Assembly (NCBI GenBank): GCA_947487325.1
Contig: CANKWG010000159.1
Coordinates: 1 to 5,240 of the forward strand
Length of the DNA: 5,240 nt
Reading direction: 5' to 3'
Source: Oxalobacteraceae bacterium
Lineage (GTDB): Bacteria; Pseudomonadota; Gammaproteobacteria; Burkholderiales; Burkholderiaceae_D
Position numbers and translations under genes: made by a program. Position 1 is the first letter of the stretch; every line of letters starts with the position of its first letter. Positions 1 to 5,174 of this stretch are shown in pieces. The notes beneath the pieces were generated by a model. That model was not told where the DNA came from. It saw only the letters and a list, made by a program, of their open reading frames with translations, and searched no databases.

Positions 1-1820
1 AACGGATCCTCATTGAGCGTTTGCTCGGCTAGCTGTTGCCGTCGCGCCTGCTCGGCCACCGACGCCGCGTGCGCAGTGCGCGTGACGTTACCGATTTCAG
101 TCTCCAGCTTCACCGTCTTTTCAAAATAACTGCTGAGCGCAGCAGCTAATTTATCAGCGCTACCGGCTGAGAGCAGTGTTTCAACCGGTACGCGCAGTCT
201 CATGATGTGCACGTGCTCCGCTTCTTCGCTACCGAGCAATTCACTTTGCGTGGCCAACTGCTGCACCACGCCTTTGAGTGGCAGTTGCCTGACCAATGCG
301 GGCCAATCGATCGCGCCGGCTGCGGCAGGCAAGGGTGCGCTTTGAGCTGACGCCGTTACGATTTCAGCTGGCTGCTCAGTTTTTTTTTGAGCGGTATTGC
401 CCTCGGGACTATCGTGAACGGGTCGATCGGCATCGGGTTCAGACAAAAAATCATCTTGCGGTGCGACCGCTTTTGCAGCTGACTTGCCGCCACGTGCTGC
501 TGCCAGCGCCGCCATGGCGGGACCGACGGGTTTCTTATCCGGATTCGTGTTCTTTGCGGATGTCGCTACCGGCACGGCAGGTGTTGACGGGAAAGGTGCA
601 GCAGCTTGTTTTACGGTTGAAGCAAGTGGAGCAACACGAGGTGCTGCCTGAGATGCAGAGTGACCTTGTGCAGTGTGACCTTGTGCAGCGCGACCTTGCG
701 CACCGCTCGGTGTTGCCGACGATACGGGCGCAAAGGCCAGCATCCGCAACAGTGTCATCGTAAAACCGGCATATTCATCCGGCGCCAAACCGAGTTCATT
801 CCGACCATGCACGACGATCTGGTAACAGAGCTGAACATCTTCCGGCGTAAATACTGACGCCAAACGCAATATATCTTCGCGCTCGGGCAATTCATCGGGA
901 ATCGCAGCGGGGACCGTCTGCGCAATCGCGATGCGGTTAAGCAGCGTGCCAAGATCTTGCAGTGCATTGCTGAACGACAGACTGCGTGTGGCCATGTCAT
1001 CGGCCACCGCAAGCAATGCGACACCATCCTGCGCGGACAGCGCATCCAACAAACCAACAACATAGCTATGATCCAGCGCACCCAGCATGCCTTGTACTGC
1101 ATCGAGCGTCACCTGACCGGCGGCATAGGCAATGGCCTGATCAGTCAACGACAAGGCATCACGCATGGACCCTTGTGCGCCTTGTGCGAGCAATCGCAAA
1201 GCGGGTGACTCGAAACTAATCTGCTCTTGCGCAAGGATGTTTTCAAGATGGCTGACGATACCCGCTGGTGCCATTTGTTTCAGATTGAATTGCAGACAAC
1301 GAGACAGCACCGTGACCGGGATTTTTTGAGGGTCAGTCGTGGCGAGAATAAATTTGACGTGCTCAGGCGGCTCTTCCAGCGTTTTCAGCATCGAATTAAA
1401 TGCCTGACTGGACAGCATGTGCACCTCGTCGATCATGTAGACCTTGAAGCGTGCATTGGAGGGCGCATAGACGGCTTGCTCGAGCAGCTGCGCCATATCG
1501 TCCACACCACGATTGGATGCTGCATCCATTTCAATATAGTCAACGAAACGCCCGGCATCAATTGCCACACAGGCTTCGCAGACACCACAAGGATGCGCGG
1601 TAATGTCACCCTGACCATCGCTGCCCTGACAATTGAGCGATTTAGCCAAAATGCGCGAGAGCGTAGTCTTGCCGACACCTCGGGTGCCGGTGAACAGGTA
1701 GGCATGATGCAGGCGCTTTTGCTCCAACGCGTGCGTAAGCGCACGCACGACATGCTCCTGCCCGACCAGACTGTCGAAATTTTTTGGGCGGTATTTACGT
1801 GCTAGAACCTGATAAGACAT
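1..1820 (-). CDS. dnaX: DNA polymerase III subunit tau/gamma (clamp loader), 3' end cut by window
   Basis: Clamp-loader ATPase of the replicative polymerase: it opens the sliding clamp and, as tau, links polymerase cores to the helicase. Translating the minus strand from 1820 gives 606 codons with no stop before the edge. Visible are the N-terminal SYQVLARKYRP, Walker A GTRGVGKT (residues 45-52), a four-cysteine zinc module (C64, C78, C81, C84), Walker B DEVH (131-134), the SRC motif (173-175) and sensor-2 GSMRDALS (217-224). NELGLAPDEYAG sits near 341-352, a low-complexity Ala/Pro/Gln linker runs from about 365 to 500, and a tau C-terminal alpha-binding domain starts near IDWPAL (504-509). 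Only a short tail is missing, judged by family length near 640. The start at 1820 matches the family; in-frame ATGs at 1832 and 1850 are alternatives, and none has a good Shine-Dalgarno. The 140 bases up to the 4.5S gene hold only a weak TAAAAT (1854-1849), so readthrough from ffs may contribute to expression. Confidence 0.97.
   Translation of the reverse strand, partial: MSYQVLARKYRPKNFDSLVGQEHVVRALTHALEQKRLHHAYLFTGTRGVGKTTLSRILAKSLNCQGSDGQGDITAHPCGVCEACVAIDAGRFVDYIEMDAASNRGVDDMAQLLEQAVYAPSNARFKVYMIDEVHMLSSQAFNSMLKTLEEPPEHVKFILATTDPQKIPVTVLSRCLQFNLKQMAPAGIVSHLENILAQEQISFESPALRLLAQGAQGSMRDALSLTDQAIAYAAGQVTLDAVQGMLGALDHSYVVGLLDALSAQDGVALLAVADDMATRSLSFSNALQDLGTLLNRIAIAQTVPAAIPDELPEREDILRLASVFTPEDVQLCYQIVVHGRNELGLAPDEYAGFTMTLLRMLAFAPVSSATPSGAQGRAAQGHTAQGHSASQAAPRVAPLASTVKQAAAPFPSTPAVPVATSAKNTNPDKKPVGPAMAALAAARGGKSAAKAVAPQDDFLSEPDADRPVHDSPEGNTAQKKTEQPAEIVTASAQSAPLPAAAGAIDWPALVRQLPLKGVVQQLATQSELLGSEEAEHVHIMRLRVPVETLLSAGSADKLAAALSSYFEKTVKLETEIGNVTRTAHAASVAEQARRQQLAEQTLNEDP
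376..404 (-). promoter_or_regulatory. Candidate programmed -1 frameshift / slippage site producing gamma from dnaX
   Basis: Nine consecutive A residues on the coding strand (388-380) are read CAA AAA AAA ACT in the tau frame (Q478, K479, K480, T481). A -1 slip, or one extra A added by RNA polymerase, gives AAC followed directly by TGA (378-376), so the product would end at 481 residues, after the ATPase and oligomerisation domains. A GAGGG (404-400) lies 11 bases before the run, close to the AGGGAG placed 10 bases before the E. coli dnaX slip site. Downstream, AGCTGA (369-364) can pair with TCAGCT (350-345), a modest stem. E. coli dnaX uses ribosomal frameshifting and Thermus dnaX uses transcriptional slippage on nine A's; either route would give the same short protein here. 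That it works in this organism is inferred. Confidence 0.7.
657..701 (-). repeat. Three tandem 15-base repeats inside the dnaX linker
   Basis: Three imperfect 15-base units (701-687, 686-672, 671-657 read on the minus strand) each contain CAAGGTC and encode AQGRA, AQGHT and AQGHS, residues 374-388. They lie just after the oligomerisation domain, in the flexible Ala/Gln-rich linker, and keep the reading frame. They are likely a local slippage expansion that changes linker length without harming function. No independent role is claimed. Confidence 0.85.
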
Positions 1821-1960
1821 GTCCGGCGCCATCAAGGATGAGTTCGGCATTTTACCCGAGAGGCTGCACGCGAAGCCCGGATGAAGAAGATGGAGTGAAA
1901 TGCCGGAACAAAGGCAAGGGACGAACTGAATGACAGCGAGGAAATCGAGGCGAGCCTTGT

Positions 1961-2046
1961 CTGCGGCACTTGCGGGGAATGGCTGTGGCTGCTTCGTTCC
2001 CGACCTGACCAGGTTGACCAAGCCACAATGCGCAGGGGCCCGCCGC
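1961..2046 (-). ncRNA. ffs: Signal recognition particle RNA, small bacterial (4.5S) type
   Basis: RNA core of the signal recognition particle; it binds Ffh and directs nascent inner-membrane proteins to the FtsY receptor. The minus strand contains the hallmark apical segment CTGGTCAGGTCGGGAACGAA (about 2012-1993) followed by GCAGCC, with the GGAA tetraloop at 2000-1997 closed by a G-C pair. TGTGGCT and AGCCACA flank this segment and pair. TGCG (2034-2031) pairs with CGCA (1974-1971), and GCGGC (2046-2042) pairs with GCCGC (1967-1963) to close a rod-like hairpin of roughly 86 bases. The ends are inferred from the closing stem and from the promoter; the mature RNA may be a few bases longer. No clear T-rich terminator follows: TGCC/GGCA then ATTT near 1915-1895 is weak, so the 3' end may be made by processing. 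The gene stands directly upstream of dnaX in the same orientation. Confidence 0.92.
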
Positions 2047-2051
2047 TGCGG

Positions 2052-2060
2052 ATTTTATCA
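2052..2060 (-). promoter_or_regulatory. Extended -10 promoter for the 4.5S RNA gene
   Basis: On the minus strand TGATAAAAT (2060-2052) is an extended -10 (TG, one base, then TAAAAT, five of six to consensus). Counting seven bases downstream puts the start of transcription near 2045, which coincides with the first base of the closing stem of the 4.5S RNA. The -35 region (around GTTTCT) is poor, as is usual for extended -10 promoters. It lies about 57 bases past the ubiD stop. Confidence 0.65.
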
Positions 2061-2116
2061 GTATTCATCGTGCAGAAACCGCGCTGCGCTCTCAATAAGA
2101 TTTGCAATGCCTGATC

Positions 2117-3640
2117 TCAAAAGCCTAATTCCGTCCACAAGGCATCCACACGTGCTTTGACTTGCGCATCCATCGTGATGGTTCGTCCCCACTCGCGGCT
2201 CGTTTCACCGGGCCATTTATTGGTCGCATCAATCCCCATCTTGCTACCCAGACCACTCACAGGTGAAGCAAAATCCAGATAGTCAATCGGCGTGTTGTCC
2301 ACCATCGTCGTGTCGCGGATGGGATCGACACGGGTCGTAATGGCCCAGATCACTTCTTTCCAATCACGAATATTTACATCCTCATCCACCACAACAATGA
2401 ACTTGGTGTACATGAACTGCCGCAAGAAACTCCAGACACCAAACATCACGCGCTTGGCATGACCGGGATAGGATTTTTTCATTTGCACGACCGCCATGCG
2501 GTAGCTGCAGCCCTCGGGCGGCAGATAGAAGTCAGTAATCTCGGTAAATTGTTTCTGCAGCAGCGGCACAAACACTTCATTCAGCGCAACGCCCAATATG
2601 GCTGGCTCATCGGGCGGCTTGCCGGTGTAGGTTGAGTGATAGATGGGATCGCGTCGCATCGTAATTCGGTCGACCGTGAAGACCGGAAACCAGTCCTGCT
2701 CATTGTAATAACCGGTGTGGTCACCAAACGGGCCTTCGAGCGCATGCTCATAACCTGTGCGTGGTCGCGGCGGCGCACCTTCCGGTGGCGGTGCAAGCTG
2801 GCTGACGTCTTCAGGATAAATATGCCCCTCGAGCACGATCTCGGCCGAGGCCGGCACGCGCAGCTCACTGCCCATGGCCTTGATCAGTTCAGTACGGCTA
2901 CCGCGCAAGAGCCCGGCAAACTGATATTCAGACAGGCTGTCCGGCACGGGCGTCACTGCCCCCAGTATGGTCGCCGGGTCGGCGCCCAGCGCGACGGCGA
3001 TAGGATAGGGTTTACCGGGGTTCTGCAAACAATGCTCCCGGAAATCCAGCGCGCCGCCTCGGTGGGCGAGCCAGCGCATGATGAGCTTGTTCGGGCCAAT
3101 CACCTGCTGGCGATAGATGCCCAGATTTTGCCGCTTCTTATTAGGGCCCCGGGTAATCACCAACCCCCAGGTAATTAAAGGCGCGATGTCACCCGGCCAA
3201 CAATGCTGAATGGGTAGGCGGGCGAGATCGACTTCACTCCCCTCGCAGACGATTTCCTGACACGGCCCCGAGCGGAGCTCGCGGGGCGCCATGTCCCAAA
3301 CCGACTTGATCAATGAGCCCAGACCGAGCACATCGCGCAGACCTTTGGGCGGCTCAGGTTCTTTCAGGGCGGCGAGCAAGTGGCCTATTTTGCGCAACTC
3401 ACTTACATCATCCGCACCCATACCCATGGCCACTCGCTGGGGGGTACCAAATAGGTTACCCAGTACCGGCATCGTGTGCCCAACCGGCTGAGTAAACAGC
3501 AAGGCAGGGCCGCCCGCACGCAAGGTGCGGTCACACAACTCCGTCATTTCTAAATAGGGGGAAACGGGCAAAGCCACTTCCGTTAGCTCGCCAGATTGTT
3601 TTAATTTGGCAATAAAATCCCGCAAATCGGAATATTTCAT
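2117..3640 (-). CDS. ubiD: UbiD family 4-hydroxy-3-polyprenylbenzoate decarboxylase
   Basis: Removes the carboxyl group from 4-hydroxy-3-polyprenylbenzoate in ubiquinone synthesis, in the cytosol, using prenylated FMN made by UbiX plus a divalent metal and potassium. The 507-residue protein begins KYSDLRDFIAKLKQSGEL and is close to the E. coli protein (497). The metal and prenyl-FMN motif NLGIYRQQ spans 172-179: N172 matches the family metal ligand and R177 the catalytic arginine. H193 (in LAHRGG) and E238 (in LSEY) fit the other metal ligands, and EIVLEG (267-272) carries the conserved glutamates. The block GPFGDHTGYYNE (303-314) is intact. Between EDVSQ and EHALEG there is a proline-rich insert (about 282-297) absent from E. 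coli. The ATG at 3640 matches the family start; its Shine-Dalgarno is poor (only an A7G stretch upstream). No terminator is seen before the 4.5S promoter. Confidence 0.96.
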   Translation of the reverse strand: MKYSDLRDFIAKLKQSGELTEVALPVSPYLEMTELCDRTLRAGGPALLFTQPVGHTMPVLGNLFGTPQRVAMGMGADDVSELRKIGHLLAALKEPEPPKGLRDVLGLGSLIKSVWDMAPRELRSGPCQEIVCEGSEVDLARLPIQHCWPGDIAPLITWGLVITRGPNKKRQNLGIYRQQVIGPNKLIMRWLAHRGGALDFREHCLQNPGKPYPIAVALGADPATILGAVTPVPDSLSEYQFAGLLRGSRTELIKAMGSELRVPASAEIVLEGHIYPEDVSQLAPPPEGAPPRPRTGYEHALEGPFGDHTGYYNEQDWFPVFTVDRITMRRDPIYHSTYTGKPPDEPAILGVALNEVFVPLLQKQFTEITDFYLPPEGCSYRMAVVQMKKSYPGHAKRVMFGVWSFLRQFMYTKFIVVVDEDVNIRDWKEVIWAITTRVDPIRDTTMVDNTPIDYLDFASPVSGLGSKMGIDATNKWPGETSREWGRTITMDAQVKARVDALWTELGF

Positions 3641-3731
3641 CGATGATTGACTTTTTTTGATGTGAAAGGTGATGGCTTAGCTAACGCCCACAAACACTTG
3701 ATTTTACGGGGATTTGCTGCAACGCAACCAA

Positions 3732-3759
3732 ATTTTCATAAGATTTAGTTATAGAAAAT
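3732..3759. promoter_or_regulatory. AT-rich dyad between the divergent ubiD and transglycosylase sides
   Basis: ATTTTCATAA (3732-3741) and TTATAGAAAAT (3749-3759) are inverted repeats with one unpaired base and a 7-base centre. They sit about 14 bases upstream of the plus-strand -35 at 3773, where an UP element (RNA polymerase alpha contact) would lie, and in the region where ubiD promoter elements must also lie. It could be an operator, an UP element or simply AT-rich promoter DNA; the sequence does not decide between these. Confidence 0.4.
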
Positions 3760-3772
3760 CTCTTTTATAGTA

Positions 3773-3801
3773 TTGACTCGATATATTCACGTGCCTACAA
3801 T
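3773..3801 (+). promoter_or_regulatory. Near-consensus sigma70 promoter reading into the structured intergenic RNA
   Basis: The -35 is TTGACT (3773-3778, five of six), the spacer is exactly 17 bases, and the -10 is TACAAT (3796-3801, five of six). The predicted start is A3808. The discriminator CCGCTC is GC-rich, a feature of stable-RNA promoters under stringent control in E. coli, and the DNA upstream is AT-rich. This is the best promoter in the window, yet the nearest sizeable plus-strand gene begins about 407 bases further on. That points to either a separate RNA gene or a long leader. Confidence 0.75.
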
Positions 3802-3807
3802 CCGCTC

Positions 3808-4037
3808 AAATTTTAAGGCAGCCCTGCTGGAGCAAATCCAGACCATACGGGGGAAATAATCTGGCTGCCTGTCATAGTGGGGTTGTGACCCAGAGGCGAT
3901 TGTAAAGCGCCTCGCCAAAAGGGACACGAGCTGAACTCCATACAAGATTGCTTGCGCCACCCTGTTCCAGGGGGCAAACAAGGCAACACCGGCGTTTGCA
4001 AAGTCCGAAGTCTGGCGGCAAACGATTTTTAGTATCG
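3808..4037 (+). ncRNA. Candidate structured RNA or long 5' leader, family not recognised
   Basis: No plausible protein is encoded here, but hairpins follow one another closely after the promoter. AGGCAGCC (3816-3823) pairs with GGCTGCCT (3863-3870), enclosing CTGG/CCAG (3827-3830 with 3838-3841). GTCATA (3871-3876) pairs with TGTGAC (3884-3889), one wobble. GAGGCG (3893-3898) pairs with CGCCTC (3908-3913). GCC-A-CCCTG (3956-3964) pairs with CAGGG-GGC (3968-3975). GCAAAC (3974-3979) pairs with GTTTGC (3994-3999), and CGAT (4023-4026) with ATCG (4034-4037). I compared it from memory with 6S RNA, tmRNA, RNase P RNA and the TPP, cobalamin, glycine and c-di-GMP riboswitches and saw no convincing match. 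The 3' end is uncertain and no intrinsic terminator is seen, so it may be the leader of the transglycosylase gene. Confidence 0.45.
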
Positions 4038-4046
4038 CGGTGAATT

Positions 4047-4067
4047 GAAGCACGAAGCACGAAACAC
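4047..4067 (+). repeat. Three tandem 7-base repeats (GAAGCAC, GAAGCAC, GAAACAC)
   Basis: Two perfect heptamers (4047-4053, 4054-4060) and a third with one change (4061-4067) follow the structured region without spacing. They lie in the presumed leader of the transglycosylase gene. They may be protein-binding sites or a local duplication; nothing in the sequence favours a particular role. Confidence 0.6.
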
Positions 4068-4128
4068 GCTTGCAATTTGGCCTCATCTCAGAGTGCCTGA
4101 CAAAACGTGACTGGTTACTTGCCATGCT

Positions 4129-4144
4129 TGCAACGGAGATTGCA
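4129..4144 (+). promoter_or_regulatory. Hairpin with GGAG in its loop before the upstream ORF
   Basis: TGCAA (4129-4133) pairs with TTGCA (4140-4144), leaving the six-base loop CGGAGA. The loop holds GGAG (4135-4138), placed 8 bases before the ATG at 4147, so it is the likely ribosome site of the short upstream ORF. A GGA in the loop of a short stem, preceded by A and one base, is the core of CsrA/RsmA binding sites; such control is inferred only. Confidence 0.45.
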
Positions 4145-4146
4145 GT

Positions 4147-4218
4147 ATGGTCGGGTTTGACACCAGGCGGGTTTTGCCAGGCGCTTTGAGGGCCGCGATG
4201 ATTCAGGAGGTACCATGA
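4147..4218 (+). CDS. Short upstream ORF (23 codons) overlapping the transglycosylase start
   Basis: ATG at 4147, preceded by GGAG at 4135-4138, opens a 23-codon frame beginning MVGFDTRRV and ending MIQEVP, with its TGA (4216-4218) overlapping the next ATG in an ATGA arrangement. There is no database-like motif; three arginines make the peptide basic. The overlap suggests translational coupling: ribosomes finishing here would pass through the hairpin at 4196-4225 and expose the downstream start. Whether it is translated cannot be told from the sequence. It could be chance, since ORFs this short are common. Confidence 0.4.
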   Translation: MVGFDTRRVLPGALRAAMIQEVP

Positions 4219-4225
4219 ATAATCG
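4196..4225 (+). promoter_or_regulatory. Hairpin enclosing the ribosome binding site and start codon of the transglycosylase gene
   Basis: CGAT (4196-4199) pairs with ATCG (4222-4225) and ATTCA (4201-4205) with TGAAT (4216-4220), with one G/A mismatch (4200 and 4221). This makes nine pairs around a 10-base loop, GGAGGTACCA. AGGAGG (4205-4210) is a strong Shine-Dalgarno 4 bases before the ATG at 4215. Most of it lies in the loop, while two bases of the start codon are in the stem. This suggests translation is gated by hairpin opening, by the upstream ORF or by an RNA-binding protein. Confidence 0.55.
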
Positions 4226-5105
4226 ACGTGAAGTCACAGCGTTGGTCGGTGCAGGAAATGTTTCATTGCAGTTTGCTCAAGAGCACAGCGACAAGATCGC
4301 TGTTCTGGACAGGGTGGTATCCACCGCCCGCAAGGGAATGATGGTCCTCGGGCTGGCATCCATGACGGCGCTGACCGTCATGTTCTTCCGACCCGAACTG
4401 ACAGACCAGATCAAAGTTATCTCACCGTTCTGGACAGAACCGGTCAATGGTCGCATGACGACCCTCGATGGCCTGAACCCGTCCAAGAACACGGGCGATT
4501 CGGTCAATCTGACCACTGCCCTTGGCGAGACCGGCATGCCGCCTGCGGCGTTTTCTGCACCCTCACTCGCGGAACAGCAGCGGGTCACGGGCTGGCTAGC
4601 GAAGCGTCACCGCGTCGCTGGCGCTGCCAGCAAAATGCTGGTGGATGCGGCGTACACAACGGCCAAGGAAACAGATATCGACCCCTTGCTGATTTTGTCG
4701 GTGATGAGTGTCGAGTCGCGCATGAATCCGTTTGCCCAAAGCCCCATGGGTGCGCAAGGTCTGATGCAAGTGATGACCCATGTACACAAGAATAAATTTG
4801 ATGATCACGGTGGCACCAAGGCGCTACAGACTCCCAATGCCAACCTGCGTGTCGGCGCGATCCTGCTGAAAGAATCGATCCACACAACAGGCTCGATTGA
4901 ATCTGGTCTGAAACGCTACATCGGCGCCGATGATCTTCGCAACGATGGCGGTTATTCGGTCAAAGTGCTGGGTGAATACGCGAGACTGCAAGCGGTAGCC
5001 AGCGGCAGGTACGTGGCAGCGACGAAAGCACCTGCTGCGCCCACCAACACAACTGCGCGCAGCGGTCCCGAGAAATCGAAGATCACCGTAGATCAGCCGG
5101 CCTAA
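4215..5105 (+). CDS. Membrane-anchored lytic transglycosylase, SLT domain
   Basis: Cleaves peptidoglycan glycan strands to give 1,6-anhydro-muramyl ends, acting in the periplasm. The 296-residue protein has a cytoplasmic stretch of about 40 residues rich in charge, one membrane segment (about 41-58, GMMVLGLASMTALTVMFF) and no cleavable signal, so the bulk should face the periplasm. A linker runs from 60 to about 118. The SLT domain (about 135-262) has SVESRMNP with catalytic E167, then SPMGAQGLMQVM (176-187) and the TPNANLRVGA motif (206-215). The usual AYN segment near the end of the fold reads KRYIGA (233-238), lacking the asparagine. The tail from 270 is low-complexity Ala/Pro/Thr. The start is fixed by AGGAGG at 4205-4210. 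It is the only sizeable gene after the promoter at 3773. The family is secure, but a precise mlt or slt name is not justified. Confidence 0.9.
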   Translation: MNNRREVTALVGAGNVSLQFAQEHSDKIAVLDRVVSTARKGMMVLGLASMTALTVMFFRPELTDQIKVISPFWTEPVNGRMTTLDGLNPSKNTGDSVNLTTALGETGMPPAAFSAPSLAEQQRVTGWLAKRHRVAGAASKMLVDAAYTTAKETDIDPLLILSVMSVESRMNPFAQSPMGAQGLMQVMTHVHKNKFDDHGGTKALQTPNANLRVGAILLKESIHTTGSIESGLKRYIGADDLRNDGGYSVKVLGEYARLQAVASGRYVAATKAPAAPTNTTARSGPEKSKITVDQPA

Positions 5106-5134
5106 CAACGCTCGGGAACACTTGGATCATTACT

Positions 5135-5165
5135 CATCCCGGCGCGAGCCGGGATGTAGCGTTTT
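5135..5165 (+). terminator. Strong hairpin after the transglycosylase gene, probable terminator
   Basis: CATCCCGGC (5135-5143) and GCCGGGATG (5148-5156) are perfect complements around a GCGA tetraloop, starting 30 bases after the stop codon. TAGCG and then TTTT (5162-5165) follow, so the T-tract is short and displaced, and termination may be imperfect. On the other strand the hairpin is 19 bases past the stop of the convergent gene but lacks a T-tract. Confidence 0.6.
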
Positions 5166-5174
5166 CACCTGACG

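Noticed and set aside
296..763. Plus-strand 155-codon open frame opposite dnaX
   Set aside because: It is antisense to a well-conserved dnaX reading frame and is Arg/Gln-rich, as expected from the complement of its Ala/Pro-rich linker codons.
3681..3790. A definite promoter for ubiD on the minus strand
   Set aside because: Several AT-rich -10-like words exist (TAAAAT near 3706-3701, TATAAA near 3764), but none has a good -35 at proper spacing, so no single site can be called.
3808..4000. 6S RNA, tmRNA or RNase P RNA in the intergenic region
   Set aside because: The stable-RNA-like promoter suggested it, but there is no long closing stem with a central bubble, no tRNA-like end or tag frame, and no RNase P core sequence that I can see.
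3968..4023. c-di-GMP-I (GEMM) riboswitch, prompted by GGGCAAAC and GCAAAG
   Set aside because: The flanking conserved elements and the two-helix layout with a tetraloop and receptor are not found; GCAAAC pairs straightforwardly with GTTTGC instead.
3787..4125. Minus-strand 112-codon open frame across the intergenic region
   Set aside because: The peptide has no recognisable motif, starts without a Shine-Dalgarno and overlaps the hairpin-rich region and promoter on the other strand; it is more likely a chance frame.
4157..4162. Perfect -35 hexamer TTGACA before the transglycosylase gene
   Set aside because: No -10 lies 15-19 bases downstream (GGCGCT at the 17-base position), and the hexamer sits inside the short upstream ORF.
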